The translations under genes were made by a program, and so were the position numbers. The notes beneath the pieces were generated by a model. That model did not search any database. It saw nothing but the letters and a program-made list of their open reading frames with translations, and had not been told where the DNA came from. From Dyadobacter psychrotolerans (GTDB lineage: Bacteria > Bacteroidota > Bacteroidia > Cytophagales > Spirosomataceae): 64,000 nucleotides of DNA. Of the stretch, positions 1 to 10,170 are shown one piece after another (position 1 is the stretch's first letter; every line of letters starts with the position of its first letter). The stretch spans positions 157,150 through 221,149 of the forward strand of contig NZ_SMFL01000004.1 in assembly GCF_004349265.1 (NCBI RefSeq), written 5' to 3'.

Positions 1-583
1 CATAATCCTCAACGATTGAAAACCCGATCTTTTCATACCCTCCAACTTTAAAATAAGCCTCTCTTGTGACGGCCATATTGTTGCCAAGACCAGTCAGCGC
101 AATTTTGAAAATGGAGAAAAAACGCAGTATGGATAATGTAAATAGCCATTCAAGTGATAAAAAGTCAGCGAATAGATGCGAGCGTTTCATTCTGGTCAGA
201 CCTACTACGACACCGGTGTTATCCTGAAAATGCTCCAGCATACTATAAATCCATGTTGATGGAACAGCAATGTCTGCATCACAATAGAAAAAATATTTGC
301 CTTTTGCCTGATGCGAAAGCTGGGCAAGAACATTGGCTTTTCCTTTCAGCCCAACTGTGTGATCCTTTATTTTAAAATACCGATAAAGAGGTTTATCCAA
401 AATAAAATTATGGATAATTTCTGCTGTTTTATCGCTCGAATCGTCATCACCAATGAGAATTTCTAACTGTGTTTTTGGGAAATCCAACTCAAAAAGTGAC
501 AGGAGACACCTCTCTATATTGTTTTCTTCATTACGGGCTGCCAACAATATGCTTACCTGAACCGGATTTTCTGAAAATGACAT
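1..583 (-). CDS. Glycosyltransferase family 2, 3' part cut by window edge
   Basis: Reading the minus strand from the ATG at 583 gives an open frame of 194 codons that runs off the left edge, so the C-terminus is missing. The N-terminus (MSFSENPVQVSILLAARNEE) is a GT-A fold opening strand. It is followed by IGDDDSSDKTAEI (nucleotide-sugar binding aspartates) and YCDADIAVPSTW (the DxD-type motif). A hydrophobic stretch follows near residue 150, suggesting a membrane-associated inverting transferase acting on a lipid-linked or cell-surface glycan. It lies 72 nt downstream of the polysaccharide deacetylase on the same strand, so the two may act on the same polymer. The acceptor cannot be told. 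It resembles the glycosyltransferase at 37701-38843 in motif layout. The family call is secure; the substrate is unknown. Confidence 0.85.
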   Translation of the reverse strand, partial: MSFSENPVQVSILLAARNEENNIERCLLSLFELDFPKTQLEILIGDDDSSDKTAEIIHNFILDKPLYRYFKIKDHTVGLKGKANVLAQLSHQAKGKYFFYCDADIAVPSTWIYSMLEHFQDNTGVVVGLTRMKRSHLFADFLSLEWLFTLSILRFFSIFKIALTGLGNNMAVTREAYFKVGGYEKIGFSIVEDY

Positions 584-655
584 CTATTAAATTAAAAAGC
601 GAAATCCGAGCCTGTAAAAGAAACGAGCCTAATGGCTACATTTTCCTGTTTTGAC

Positions 656-1297
656 TCAATTCATGGGCAAAACATCAAAACTAAATCCTTTTTTCGTAAA
701 ATGTTCAAGAAATCGTGGAAGTGTGTACTGCATATTTTTAGAAGCTTTCACACTGTCATGAAAAAGGATGATCGAGCCGGGCCTGGTATACTTTATCGTT
801 TTTTGCAAACAGATCTCAGGCGTAATCTGTGGTGAAAAATCTCCGCTCAAAACGTCCCACATGATAATTTTTCTGTTTTCCGGGATAAATTTCATCTGGC
901 TGCTTTTCATTCTTCCATAAGGAGGGCGGAAAAGATTTGTATCAATACTCAGCTGTTTGTCACATAAGGCAATGTTTTCGATAAAGGTCTGGTCCTGTGT
1001 TTTCCAGCCATTCATGTGATTGAAAGTATGGTTGCCAACCGAATGTCCCTGATCAAGAAGCATTTGAAAAATATCAGGGTGCTTGCGGACATTGTCGCCT
1101 ATACAGAAAAAAGTTGCTTTGGCGTCAAATGTTTTGAGCGTGTTAAGCACAAATTCGGTGATATCGGGGATAGGGCCGTCGTCGAAAGTTAAAAATAATT
1201 TATTTTCCTCGGTCGGTATATGCCAGATGTACCGGGAATAAAAGGCTTTTAACCAAAAAGGGGAATAGTGTAAAAACATCAACGGATTGATTGGCAA
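656..1297 (-). CDS. Polysaccharide deacetylase (NodB homology domain)
   Basis: This 213-residue protein is essentially one NodB/CE4 domain, which removes N- or O-acetyl groups from chitin-like, peptidoglycan or exopolysaccharide chains using a divalent metal. The five CE4 motifs are visible: TFDDGP (catalytic base and metal Asp), HSVGNHTFNH (metal histidines), RPPYGR, WDVLSGDFSP and ILFHDS. There is no clear signal peptide, but the N-terminus is hydrophobic and aromatic. An ATG six codons downstream (1279) is an equally good start. It sits upstream of the partial glycosyltransferase on the same strand, and the pairing suggests cell-surface polysaccharide modification. Family assignment is firm; the true substrate is not visible from sequence. 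Confidence 0.88.
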   Translation of the reverse strand: MPINPLMFLHYSPFWLKAFYSRYIWHIPTEENKLFLTFDDGPIPDITEFVLNTLKTFDAKATFFCIGDNVRKHPDIFQMLLDQGHSVGNHTFNHMNGWKTQDQTFIENIALCDKQLSIDTNLFRPPYGRMKSSQMKFIPENRKIIMWDVLSGDFSPQITPEICLQKTIKYTRPGSIILFHDSVKASKNMQYTLPRFLEHFTKKGFSFDVLPMN

Positions 1298-1361
1298 CAG
1301 GTTTTGTAAAGATACGTATGATCTGTAAAATCAGATTCATTACGACTGAAAACTAAACAAA

Positions 1362-1385
1362 GAAACCGCCCTTTAAGACGGTTTC
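1362..1385 (-). terminator. Rho-independent terminator of gltBD
   Basis: An inverted repeat GAAACCG / CGGTTTC with a short loop lies 28 nt past the gltD stop. Read on the minus strand it is followed by CTTTGTTT, a weak U-run. It is placed to end the gltB-gltD transcript before the deacetylase gene. Confidence 0.6.
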
Positions 1386-1413
1386 AATTCATATGCAAAA
1401 TTAAATTTAAGCC

Positions 1414-2922
1414 TTAAACGTGTGCAAATGCAGGATTAAACATCGAAACGGCTTTCGCTTCCAGAAAAGATTCGCCCATCAGATACTCATCAACTGAACG
1501 GGCAGCCTCACGGCCTTCGCTGATTGCCCAGACAACCAATGATTGTCCCCGGCGGCAGTCGCCCGCTGCAAATATTTTCTCGTTCGTAGTCGACTGATAT
1601 CCGTTTGCTTTGATATTTCCACGGTCGTCAAATTCAACACCCAGATCAGTAAGCAGACCTTCTTGTTGCGGATGAAGAAAACCTGCTGCAAAAAGAGCCA
1701 GCTCACATGGAATCGTTCTTTCGCTTCCAGCCACTTCTTTCATTTGCAGACGACCTGTCTCAGCATCTTTCTGCCAGTCAAGATCTACAATTTTGATTGC
1801 CTTTAAATGTCCGTTTTCATCCCCGATAAACTCCTTGGTATTAATCGACCAGTGTCTGTCGCAGCCTTCTTCATGTGAAGTTGAGGTGCGTAACATCATC
1901 GGCCAATTCGGCCAGGGCGTACTTGAGTCCCTGTCTTTTGGAGGGATGGGCATTAATTCAATCTGCGTGATCGATTTAGCTCCATGGCGCCCGGAAGTAC
2001 CCACACAGTCAGAACCGGTATCACCACCACCAATTACAACGACATTTTTGCCCGTAGCCATAAGCTGACCATTGGTATATGCTGAGCCACGGTGGTCGAC
2101 CACAGGGTCAATTCCGGAAACTCTTTTGTTTTGCTGACTCAAAAATTCCATTGCAAAATGGATTCCCTTAAATTGTCTTCCTTCAATTTTTACATCTCTT
2201 GGAATAGTAGAGCCCATCGTAAGCACAACGGCGTCGAAATCATTTTGCAATTCATCGGCCTTGATGTCCACGCCCACATTTACATTGGTGCGGAATTCGA
2301 TACCTTCCAGCTGCATAACTTCAAGACGGCGGTCGATTACTCTTTTATCCAGTTTAAAATCCGGAATTCCGTAGCGAAGCAAGCCGCCAATACGATCTGC
2401 TCTTTCAAGCAATACAACTGTGTGTCCTGCCTGGTTAAGCTGACTCGCCGCTGCAAGTCCCGCCGGCCCCGATCCTACGACCGCCACTTTTTTGCCGGTG
2501 CGGTGTTTTGGGATCCGAGGCTTAACCAGGTTAAGTTCAAACGCCTTTTCAATAATGGATTTCTCAATATATTCTATGGCCACAGGCGGCTTGTTGATTC
2601 CCAGCACGCAGGAAGCTTCACAAGGCGCAGGGCAAATCCTTCCGGTAAACTCCGGAAAGTTGTTTGTCGAGGTTAGGATCTCATAGGCAAGAGCCCAGTT
2701 ACTGTCGTAGACGGCATCGTTGAACTCCGGAATTATATTTCCCAAAGGACAGCCATTATGACAAAAGGGGATACCGCAGTCCATGCAGCGGGCAGCCTGT
2801 TGTTTGGAGTTGGAATCGGTGGGAGCGGTTTCAATTTCCTTATAATCATGAATACGCTCTTCAACTGCTCTTTTCTTAGGCAATTCCCTTTCAAACTCTA
2901 AAAATCCGGTTGGTTTTCCCAT
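1414..2922 (-). CDS. gltD: Glutamate synthase (NADPH) small subunit
   Basis: The small (beta) subunit of GOGAT feeds NADPH electrons through FAD and iron-sulfur clusters to the large subunit, for making glutamate from glutamine and 2-oxoglutarate. The N-terminal cluster region is visible as [17 protein letters not shown], then [15 protein letters not shown]. An FAD Rossmann motif ([15 protein letters not shown], about residue 150) and an NADPH motif ([16 protein letters not shown], about 300) follow, and the C-terminal FAD motif [20 protein letters not shown] is also present. At 502 residues it has normal length. It follows gltB on the same strand with a 91-nt gap carrying a heptad repeat. 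Expression probably begins upstream of gltB. The assignment is secure. Confidence 0.97.
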   Translation of the reverse strand: MGKPTGFLEFERELPKKRAVEERIHDYKEIETAPTDSNSKQQAARCMDCGIPFCHNGCPLGNIIPEFNDAVYDSNWALAYEILTSTNNFPEFTGRICPAPCEASCVLGINKPPVAIEYIEKSIIEKAFELNLVKPRIPKHRTGKKVAVVGSGPAGLAAASQLNQAGHTVVLLERADRIGGLLRYGIPDFKLDKRVIDRRLEVMQLEGIEFRTNVNVGVDIKADELQNDFDAVVLTMGSTIPRDVKIEGRQFKGIHFAMEFLSQQNKRVSGIDPVVDHRGSAYTNGQLMATGKNVVVIGGGDTGSDCVGTSGRHGAKSITQIELMPIPPKDRDSSTPWPNWPMMLRTSTSHEEGCDRHWSINTKEFIGDENGHLKAIKIVDLDWQKDAETGRLQMKEVAGSERTIPCELALFAAGFLHPQQEGLLTDLGVEFDDRGNIKANGYQSTTNEKIFAAGDCRRGQSLVVWAISEGREAARSVDEYLMGESFLEAKAVSMFNPAFAHV

Positions 2923-2982
2923 TCTTATATTTCCTTATTAAACGTGATTCAATTGGGCCAAATTAATTTCTATAACGCGCAT

Positions 2983-3010
2983 GCTGAAAGCTGATCGCTA
3001 ACAGCTACTG
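2983..3010. repeat. Four degenerate heptamers between gltB and gltD
   Basis: The gap between gltB and gltD contains four head-to-tail 7-mers: GCTGAAA, GCTGATC, GCTAACA, GCTACTG. The fixed core is GCT at each seventh base. Similar heptad-phased elements appear at 11508-11553 and 43870-43921. Confidence 0.5.
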
Positions 3011-3013
3011 CTC

Positions 3014-6000
3014 TTAAAGGTGGTCAACATCAACAACGATATCCTGATAGACCACATTTTTATCAGCAATTTGCTGAGCCAGTGATATACCGCGGCCTTC
3101 CAAAGCTTTCTTGAAATCAGAAGGAAGCACTTTTACAAATAGCTTCACTGACTGCTCCCAATTTTGAAGTAGCTGGAACGCTACGTTACTGGTCGTGTAT
3201 TGAAAATGTTTATCCAAATACTCGCGAAGTATTCCCTCATCTTCCGGATTCAATGGATCAAGTGCAACCATTTCCATATTAACCTTTTCTTTGAAATCAC
3301 CTGCTCTATCCAACACATACGCAACACCACCTGACATACCGGCTGCAAAGTTCCGTCCTGTTTCACCCAGTACGATCGCCAGTCCGCCTGTCATGTATTC
3401 GCATCCGTGATCGCCAACGCCTTCCACTACTACCTTCGCACCGGAATTTCTAACGCAGAACCGTTCTCCGGCTGTACCGCGGATGTAAGCATCACCGGAA
3501 GTTGCACCATAAAATGCCACATTACCAACAATGATGTTTTCTTCAGGTTTGAATTTAGATTCACGGTCCGGATAGATTACCAGTTCAGCTCCGCAAAGTC
3601 CTTTTCCGAAGTAATCATTTGCATCTCCCTCCAGCTCGAGACGAAGCCCGGTTGTATTGAATGCTCCAAAACTTTGTCCTGCAGTACCACGGAACTTGTA
3701 ATGAATCGTTCCTTTCGGAAGCCCGACGCCGCCGTAAATCTTTGATATTTCGTTTGAAAGCATCGTTCCAACTGCGCGGTTGAGGTTGTTCACAGGGAAC
3801 TCACCATAAACTTCTTCTTTGTTTTCAAGCGCAGCCTTCGCCGATTTGATCAGATCCAGATCAATAATGCTATCAATTCCGTGATCCTGTTCTTCCTGTT
3901 TAAACTGAGCAACATTGATGCCGCCTTCTTTGTAAAGGATCGCATCGAAGTTTAAATTTTTATATTTCCAGTGTTTGATATCGTTACGCAGTTCCAGATA
4001 CTGAGCCTGTCCAACCATCTCATTCACAGTACGGAAACCAAGCTGAGCCATAATCTCGCGAAGCTCCTCTGCCATGAAAGTAAACATGTTTACCACATGC
4101 TCAGGCTTGCCTGAGAATAAAGCCCGAAGTTCCTTGCGCTGGGTGGCAACGCCAACCGGACAAGTATTCAAATGGCATTTACGCATCATGATACAGCCTG
4201 CGGCAACCAGGGCAGCCGTAGCAACGCCCCATTCCTCAGCACCCAAAAGTGCCGCAACGGCAAGGTCTTTTCCTGTACGAAGCTGGCCATCAGCCTGCAC
4301 AGTAACTCTTCCACGCAATTTATTTCGAACCAGTGTCTGATGAGTTTCGGCTAAGCCAAGTTCCCAGGGTAATCCGGCATGACGAATCGAGCTTAGGGGA
4401 GAAGCACCTGTTCCGCCGTCGTATCCCGAGATCAGAATATGGTCCGCATGTGCTTTTGCAACACCGGAAGCAACTGTACCCACACCAGCCTCAGATACTA
4501 ATTTCACACTGATTCTGGCAGCACGGTTGGCATTTTTAAGATCAAATATCAATTGAGCCAAATCCTCAATCGAATAAATATCATGGTGAGGTGGGGGTGA
4601 GATCAAGCCAACACCCGGTGTCGAGTGACGCGTCCGGCCAATCCAGTCATCAACTTTGAATCCCGGAAGCTGTCCGCCTTCACCTGGTTTAGCACCCTGA
4701 GCCGTTTTGATTTGCAGTTCGCCTGCATTGCTCAGATAATGACTGGTTACACCAAAACGTCCGGAGGCAACCTGTTTGATCTGAGAGTTCATCCAGTCGC
4801 CGTTTGGCATCTTTTTGTATCTTAATTCATCCTCTCCGCCTTCCCCCGAATTGGATTTTCCTCCGATCCGGTTCATGGCAATCGCAAGGGTTGTATGCGC
4901 TTCCCAGGAGATCGAGCCAAACGACATTGCACCCGTCGCAAAACGTTTGAAAATATTCTCAACCGGCTCAACCTCATCGATTGGAATTGGTGTTCCCTTC
5001 TTGAATCTCATTAAACCACGCAGCGTAAGGGCCTTATGACTTTGATCATCAATCAGTTTTGAGAATTTCTTAAACTGCTCGTAACTATTGTTTTTTGTAG
5101 ACTGCTGTAATAAGTGAACAGATTGCGGATTGAAAATATGTGCTTCACCACGTTGTTTCCACTGATAAAATCCACCCACTTCCAGTTTCGGATGTTGCTC
5201 GGGCGTTTCATGATATGCCACTTTATGGCGTACCAGAATTTCTCTGGCTATTTCCGAAATGCCCATCCCTTTAATACGTGAGATAGTCCCGGTAAAGTAC
5301 CGGTCAACTACATCTTTGTTTAAACCGACACATTCGAAGATCTGTGCACCCTGGTAGGACTGCAAAGTTGAAATTCCCATTTTAGAGAAAATCTTAAGCA
5401 GTTCTTTATTGACAGCCTTGATATAATTGTAATGTAATTTTTCGTCAGTGAATCCTTCTTCAATCATGCCTTTCCTGTTCATGTAAGAAAGGGTTTCAAA
5501 GGCCATATATGGACAAACACCAGCGGCTCCGTAACCGATCAGGGTAGCAAAATGATGGGTTTCCCAAACATCTCCGGCTTCGACAAGCAGACCAACTTTT
5601 CCTCTCAGTCCTTCACGGATCAGGTGATGGTGAATTGTTGCTGTGGCAAGAAGAGAAGGAATTGGCGCGTGATCCGAATCAATGGCCCTGTCGGAAAGAA
5701 TGATAATTTCAAAACCGTCCTCTATGGCGTCTACTGCATAGCGGCAGATGCGTTCCAGGGCTCTTTCCAAAGCCTTGCCACCTTCGTCAGCGCGGAAATA
5801 GGTGTTGATTGTTTTTGCCTGAAAACCGGCTTTGTCAACAAAACGCAGTTTGTCAAACTCATGCACTGTAAGAACAGGATGCTGCAGCGCAATCTGGCGG
5901 CAGTGTTTTGGTGTTTCTGTCAGGATGTTCTCGGTTCCTCCGACAAACGAGATCAGCGACATAATCGCACGCTCGCGGATTGAATCAATAGGCGGATTGG

Positions 6001-7597
6001 TAACCTGAGCAAAAAGCTGTTTAAAATAGTTGGAAAGATGCTGGCTTTGTTCAGACAAAACCGCCAACGGTACATCCGTACCCATCGAGCCAATCGCCTC
6101 CAGACCTGTTTGGCCCATTGGAGCAAGGATCATGCGCAAATCTTCCGAAGTATAACCGAATGCGACCTGCCGTTTCAGCAATGCATTTTCTTCATATGGC
6201 CGGTAGGTGCGTATTGGGTGATCCAATACATCAACGTGTAATTTATATTCGTCCAGCCACTGCTGGTAAGGCTGAGAAGAGCAAACGCTTGCTTTAACTT
6301 CTTCGTCAGGAATAATGCGGCCCTGCTCCATGTCCACAATAAACATGCGGCCAGGCTGTAAACGTCCTTTTGTAACCACTTTTGCCTGGTCTACATCCAG
6401 AACACCTGCCTCAGATGCCATGATGATGGTATCATCATCCAAAACCCAATAGCGGGAAGGACGAAGACCGTTTCTGTCAAGGGTTGCTCCAACCATTTTA
6501 CCATCCGTAAAGGATATAGAAGCAGGACCATCCCAAGGTTCCATAATGGCAGCATGGTATTCGTAAAATGCTTTGCGTGCAGGATCCATCTGATCGTTGC
6601 CGTCCCATGCTTCCGGTACGAGCATCATCATTACATGAGGCAGTGAGCGTCCGGAAAGATGCAATAGTTCAATAGCGTTATCCAGATTGGCCGAGTCAGA
6701 TTGATTTCTGTCACATATTGGCAGGATCATATCCATTTCTTCCTTGCTGAAAAATTCAGAAGAAAAAGATTTTTCTCCGGCACGGATCCAGTTCACATTT
6801 CCCTTAACGGTATTTATCTCCCCATTGTGGGCGATGTAACGAAAAGGCTGAGCCAGTTCCCATGCCGGAAAAGTGTTGGTTGCAAAGCGGGAGTGTACAA
6901 CTGCCAGGGCAGATACAACGGCTTCGTTTTCCAGATCCGGGAAATAATATTTAAGCTGCGCAGTAGTTAACTGTCCTTTATATGAAATCGTGCGGCATGA
7001 TAAAGACGAATAATAAAAACGTCCTTTTGAACCTTTTACCGTATCGGTAATCAATCTGGCTGAAACCTGACGTAGAATGTAAAGTTTACGTTCAAAGCCC
7101 AGATCATCGGTAACATCGTCCGGGCGTTTGATGAATAATTGCTCCACATGCGGTTCAACTGATAAGGAGCCTTCACCAAGCGTATTATTCAGCGTTGGCA
7201 CTTTTCTGTATCCTAAAAGATGCAGACCCAGTTTTTTGATCTTACGGTTCAGAATATCCTTGCATTCCCCTCGCATGGTATCGTCATTGGGAAAAAAAAT
7301 CATCCCCACACCATACTCACCTGCGGGAGGCAATTGAAAGCCAAGCTGTAAACACTCGTCTACAAAATATTCATGAGGTATCTGTATCAGAATACCGGCA
7401 CCGTCACCCGTGTTAGGGTCAAAACCCGTAGCGCCCCGATGCTCCATGCGTTCCAGCATGTGAATAGCATCAGCTACGATCTGGTGTGACTTGCGACCTT
7501 TAATGTTGGCCCGGAAACCGATTCCACATGCATCATGCTCAAATTCCGGGCGATAAAGCCCCTGATTTTCTACCATTGGTTCAGACATTTGCGACAT
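3014..7597 (-). CDS. gltB: Glutamate synthase large subunit
   Basis: The 1527-residue alpha subunit of GOGAT transfers the amide of glutamine to 2-oxoglutarate. The domain order is classical. An N-terminal glutamine amidotransferase has its catalytic Cys at residue 24 (HDACGIGF), preceded by a 23-residue propeptide that should be clipped to expose it. A central domain follows, then an FMN-binding TIM barrel. The 3Fe-4S cysteines are visible in CIMMRKCHLNTCPVGVATQ. A C-terminal GXGXG beta-helix region (GGLAIVLGETGRNFAAGMSG) ends the protein. It is transcribed ahead of gltD. The start at 7597 gives MSQMSEP. Two internal methionines (residues 4 and 8) would also leave the Cys in place. The assignment is secure. 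Confidence 0.97.
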   Translation of the reverse strand: MSQMSEPMVENQGLYRPEFEHDACGIGFRANIKGRKSHQIVADAIHMLERMEHRGATGFDPNTGDGAGILIQIPHEYFVDECLQLGFQLPPAGEYGVGMIFFPNDDTMRGECKDILNRKIKKLGLHLLGYRKVPTLNNTLGEGSLSVEPHVEQLFIKRPDDVTDDLGFERKLYILRQVSARLITDTVKGSKGRFYYSSLSCRTISYKGQLTTAQLKYYFPDLENEAVVSALAVVHSRFATNTFPAWELAQPFRYIAHNGEINTVKGNVNWIRAGEKSFSSEFFSKEEMDMILPICDRNQSDSANLDNAIELLHLSGRSLPHVMMMLVPEAWDGNDQMDPARKAFYEYHAAIMEPWDGPASISFTDGKMVGATLDRNGLRPSRYWVLDDDTIIMASEAGVLDVDQAKVVTKGRLQPGRMFIVDMEQGRIIPDEEVKASVCSSQPYQQWLDEYKLHVDVLDHPIRTYRPYEENALLKRQVAFGYTSEDLRMILAPMGQTGLEAIGSMGTDVPLAVLSEQSQHLSNYFKQLFAQVTNPPIDSIRERAIMSLISFVGGTENILTETPKHCRQIALQHPVLTVHEFDKLRFVDKAGFQAKTINTYFRADEGGKALERALERICRYAVDAIEDGFEIIILSDRAIDSDHAPIPSLLATATIHHHLIREGLRGKVGLLVEAGDVWETHHFATLIGYGAAGVCPYMAFETLSYMNRKGMIEEGFTDEKLHYNYIKAVNKELLKIFSKMGISTLQSYQGAQIFECVGLNKDVVDRYFTGTISRIKGMGISEIAREILVRHKVAYHETPEQHPKLEVGGFYQWKQRGEAHIFNPQSVHLLQQSTKNNSYEQFKKFSKLIDDQSHKALTLRGLMRFKKGTPIPIDEVEPVENIFKRFATGAMSFGSISWEAHTTLAIAMNRIGGKSNSGEGGEDELRYKKMPNGDWMNSQIKQVASGRFGVTSHYLSNAGELQIKTAQGAKPGEGGQLPGFKVDDWIGRTRHSTPGVGLISPPPHHDIYSIEDLAQLIFDLKNANRAARISVKLVSEAGVGTVASGVAKAHADHILISGYDGGTGASPLSSIRHAGLPWELGLAETHQTLVRNKLRGRVTVQADGQLRTGKDLAVAALLGAEEWGVATAALVAAGCIMMRKCHLNTCPVGVATQRKELRALFSGKPEHVVNMFTFMAEELREIMAQLGFRTVNEMVGQAQYLELRNDIKHWKYKNLNFDAILYKEGGINVAQFKQEEQDHGIDSIIDLDLIKSAKAALENKEEVYGEFPVNNLNRAVGTMLSNEISKIYGGVGLPKGTIHYKFRGTAGQSFGAFNTTGLRLELEGDANDYFGKGLCGAELVIYPDRESKFKPEENIIVGNVAFYGATSGDAYIRGTAGERFCVRNSGAKVVVEGVGDHGCEYMTGGLAIVLGETGRNFAAGMSGGVAYVLDRAGDFKEKVNMEMVALDPLNPEDEGILREYLDKHFQYTTSNVAFQLLQNWEQSVKLFVKVLPSDFKKALEGRGISLAQQIADKNVVYQDIVVDVDHL

Positions 7598-7929
7598 ATA
7601 TCGAAGAGTGTAGAGTAATTAACAAATTCGTATATAGAATTTTTATAAATAAGCACTTAAAAAAACTTGCTAAACCTCTATTGTATTATGCGTAGGGTAA
7701 AGCCACGCAAGATAATCATAAAAAATATTTGGTGTAATACCCGAATGGCAAAATTTTCTTTCTTGGGTTATTTTTGATATTTTATTTACAAATATTCTAA
7801 AAATATTGATAATATGACAAAGTATGCAACTATTTGTTACAAAAATGAAAATGAAAATTGTGGTATTTGTGGTTTGGAAATGTACTTTTAAATGAGTATA
7901 GTCTAAGATAATTCCCGGATAGTACCGTT
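7598..7929. other. AT-rich leader and promoter region of gltB, no gene seen
   Basis: This stretch upstream of gltB has no credible open frame. On the minus strand it contains a short hairpin, TGCGT-GG...CC-ACGCA, around 7690-7710, about 100 nt before the start codon. A possible weak promoter (TTTG, about 21 nt, TATTTTTT) lies further upstream. Neither is strong enough to claim as a named element. Nitrogen control of gltBD would act here. Confidence 0.35.
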
Positions 7930-7968
7930 AAAAAAATATCTCATCCCCGAAACAGAGATGAGATATTT
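7930..7968 (-). terminator. Strong rho-independent terminator after purC-STAS
   Basis: A perfect 12-bp stem, AAATATCTCATC / GATGAGATATTT, with an 11-nt loop is followed on the minus strand by a run of seven T. It lies 25 nt past the stop of the STAS-domain gene. Confidence 0.85.
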
Positions 7969-7992
7969 ATCAAATTTTATTAGTTCTGTTTG

Positions 7993-8415
7993 TCAGGGTT
8001 CGCTGGATTCGCTGACGCCTTCATAGTCTTCCGCGTCGTAATCATCGTCACCTGCGCCGAATTCATTTTCAAGATTGTTCATAAACACAGCGTCAATGGC
8101 TTCTTCTTTGGTAGGAAGTACCTGTAAGTCCGGAATTTTCAGTGCTTCCAATGAATCGATAAAATCATCATCACGGGTAACGATTACCAGCAGGCCCAGG
8201 TCATTAGCGCAGAGCCAGTTTACTTTCTTTAATATAGTTATGCCCTGCGTATCGACCGATTTGGTCATTTGCATATTAACAATCAGACTGTGATATCCTT
8301 CGCGAAACAACGACTTTGCTACTGTTTCGAAAGAAGCCGGAACCTCCTCTGCAAAAGCGGATTCTTCCAGCTCAATATATACGTATTGTTCTTTTTTTTC
8401 TAATTTATGGTTCAT
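7993..8415 (-). CDS. STAS-domain-like protein with acidic tail
   Basis: This 140-residue soluble protein has the alternating strand/helix pattern of the STAS (anti-sigma-factor antagonist) fold. A strand (SLIVNMQMT) is followed by [12 protein letters not shown], which occupies the place of the phosphorylatable D-S-x-G loop, and then by helix and strand ([14 protein letters not shown]). The usual DSSG is degenerate here (VDTQG), so regulation by phosphorylation is doubtful. The C-terminal 25 residues are almost all Asp/Glu/Ser. It lies 47 nt downstream of purC and is probably co-transcribed. No anti-sigma kinase is adjacent. The fold call is moderately confident and the function unknown. Confidence 0.7.
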   Translation of the reverse strand: MNHKLEKKEQYVYIELEESAFAEEVPASFETVAKSLFREGYHSLIVNMQMTKSVDTQGITILKKVNWLCANDLGLLVIVTRDDDFIDSLEALKIPDLQVLPTKEEAIDAVFMNNLENEFGAGDDDYDAEDYEGVSESSEP

Positions 8416-8462
8416 GGCACTTTTTGTTTTAAACCAAATTGATTTTATGCTTTAATAATCTG

Positions 8463-9404
8463 TTAAAAATTTTCAGTTGCTTTTCGGATTGCTGCTTCGA
8501 TACGATCCACCGGATTTTCAGTTTTATTTTTCTGAAACTTAATGCCCGTCACTTTTTCATATAATTCAATATAGCGTTCAGAAATCAATTCGATCCATTC
8601 ATCATCCATTTCAGGAATCGTTTGTCCGTCTTTGCCTTGAAAGCCATTTTGGATAAGCCATTCACGAACGAATTCCTTTGATAGCTGTTTTTGCGGAAGG
8701 TTTAAACGCTGGTTTTCCGTGTAAATATCTTTATAGAAATACCTGGAAGAGTCCGGTGTATGAATTTCATCGATCAGATAGATCATATTATCCAGTTTAC
8801 CAAACTCGTATTTAGTGTCTACCAGTATCAGGCCTTGGTCGGCAGCCATTTCCGTGCCACGGTTAAACAGTGCGAGCGTATATTTTTCAAGATGCTCGTA
8901 ATCCTGCTCACTGACCAAACCCTGTTTTAGAATATCTTCTCTTGAAATATCTTCATCATGACCCTGATGCGCTTTTGTTGTGGGGGTAATGATTGGCTGA
9001 GGTAATTTATCATTTTCTTTCAGTCCGTCCGGGAGTGTGACGCCGCAAACAGATCTCCTACCAGCGTTGTATTCCCGCCAGGCATGGCCGGCAAGGTAGC
9101 CGCGCACCACCATTTCGACCGGGAACGGCTGGCATTTGATGCCTATCGTAACGTTAGGATCCGGAACCTCTTCCAACCAGTTTGGAACAATATCCGCCGT
9201 TGCATTTAAAAAGTACGCGGCAATCTGATTTAATACCTGTCCCTTAAACGGAATGGCACGCGGAAGGATGACATCAAAGGCCGAGATACGGTCGGTTGCC
9301 ACCATCACCAGATGTTTTTCAAAGGAATAAACATCACGTACCTTTCCTTTGTAAAAGGCTGTCTGGTTAGGAAATTGGAAATTTGTTGCGGGTATACTGT
9401 TCAT
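8463..9404 (-). CDS. purC: SAICAR synthase (purine biosynthesis)
   Basis: Phosphoribosylaminoimidazole-succinocarboxamide synthase joins CAIR and aspartate using ATP in de novo purine synthesis. The motifs [10 protein letters not shown] and [14 protein letters not shown] (substrate and ATP loop) are clear, as are [14 protein letters not shown] and [10 protein letters not shown]. At 313 residues it is the longer form common in Bacteroidota and yeast rather than the roughly 240-residue E. coli form. I chose the ATG at 9404 (MNSIPATNF). The open frame extends nine codons further to a TTG, but that extension overlaps the spacer after the TPR gene. It sits inside a minus-strand run with the VWA/TPR genes upstream and the STAS gene downstream. 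Confidence 0.95.
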   Translation of the reverse strand: MNSIPATNFQFPNQTAFYKGKVRDVYSFEKHLVMVATDRISAFDVILPRAIPFKGQVLNQIAAYFLNATADIVPNWLEEVPDPNVTIGIKCQPFPVEMVVRGYLAGHAWREYNAGRRSVCGVTLPDGLKENDKLPQPIITPTTKAHQGHDEDISREDILKQGLVSEQDYEHLEKYTLALFNRGTEMAADQGLILVDTKYEFGKLDNMIYLIDEIHTPDSSRYFYKDIYTENQRLNLPQKQLSKEFVREWLIQNGFQGKDGQTIPEMDDEWIELISERYIELYEKVTGIKFQKNKTENPVDRIEAAIRKATENF

Positions 9405-9420
9405 TGGTTTTTTATAAAAA

Positions 9421-10128
9421 TTACCATTCAATTTGGTCTTTCTGCTCCGGTTTTTTTGCGTATTGTTTTCTTCGGAGTTGGTAAATATATTGGGATTCGT
9501 TTGATTTCATCGCATCCAATATTGCTCGCGCCTGATCCTCAGACATGTTCATCTCTTTCAGGCTTTGCAATAATTGTTCTCGTTTTACATCCTGCTCCAC
9601 CTGCAGATTTTCCTCTTTCGCAGCAGCAGGTGCGTTGCTGGTCGTTTGATTATTCTGGTGCTTTTTTGTAATCTTAGTTTCAGTCGGTTTCTCAATGCCC
9701 GAAAAATTCTTCTTTAATATGATATAATTATGCCGGGCCAGATCATTTCCCGGTTCAAGACGCAAAGCGGTTTTTAAATTAACCAAGGCAGTCGCCGTAT
9801 CCTGTTTTCCAACCTGGATGAGCGCAATCTGCGCATTGGCTATGGATGCCAGTGTTTTGTCGTCAACTCTTCTTAACTGGCGGTAATATTTCAATGCAAG
9901 ATCATGTTTGCCCGCAAGGAAATATGCATGCGCCAAATTCAGGCGCGCCGCCGGATCAGAAAAAATCGACCCATATGTAATCTGGTAATAAAGTTTGGCC
10001 GCATCCAGATATTTTTTATCCTCAAAAGATTTTTCGGCTCCCAGTTTACGCTCATTTGCTCTGGTAATAGAATCGAAGTTCTGGTTGTCCCATAGCCAAA
10101 GTAAAACGTAAAGAATCAATGCCGTCAT
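9421..10128 (-). CDS. TPR protein, BatC-like
   Basis: This 235-residue protein has a short N-terminal hydrophobic segment ([11 protein letters not shown]), then about three tetratricopeptide repeats between residues 30 and 145 (for example [20 protein letters not shown] and [20 protein letters not shown]). A charged Gln/Lys-rich C-terminus contains [17 protein letters not shown]. This TPR-plus-AILDAM pattern is typical of BatC/BatE partners of the Bat VWA proteins in Bacteroidota. The VWA gene lies 42 nt upstream on the same strand and purC 16 nt downstream. The Bat proteins are membrane or periplasmic and linked to stress tolerance in Bacteroides; the mechanism is unknown. Family confidence is moderate to good. 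Confidence 0.75.
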   Translation of the reverse strand: MTALILYVLLWLWDNQNFDSITRANERKLGAEKSFEDKKYLDAAKLYYQITYGSIFSDPAARLNLAHAYFLAGKHDLALKYYRQLRRVDDKTLASIANAQIALIQVGKQDTATALVNLKTALRLEPGNDLARHNYIILKKNFSGIEKPTETKITKKHQNNQTTSNAPAAAKEENLQVEQDVKREQLLQSLKEMNMSEDQARAILDAMKSNESQYIYQLRRKQYAKKPEQKDQIEW

Positions 10129-10170
10129 GAAATTTTGGCTTTTTTGATCTGCAAAAATAAGAATAGATAC

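Noticed and set aside
2092..2676. 194-codon plus-strand frame inside gltD
   Set aside because: Antisense to gltD motifs; no domain, no start context.
5552..5983. 143-codon open frame on the plus strand within gltB
   Set aside because: It lies wholly antisense to a well-conserved gltB domain and has no recognisable domain or ribosome site.
7690..7710. Hairpin in the gltB leader considered as a riboswitch
   Set aside because: The stem is only 5+2 pairs with a bulge and does not fit any glutamine or nitrogen-related riboswitch I can recall.
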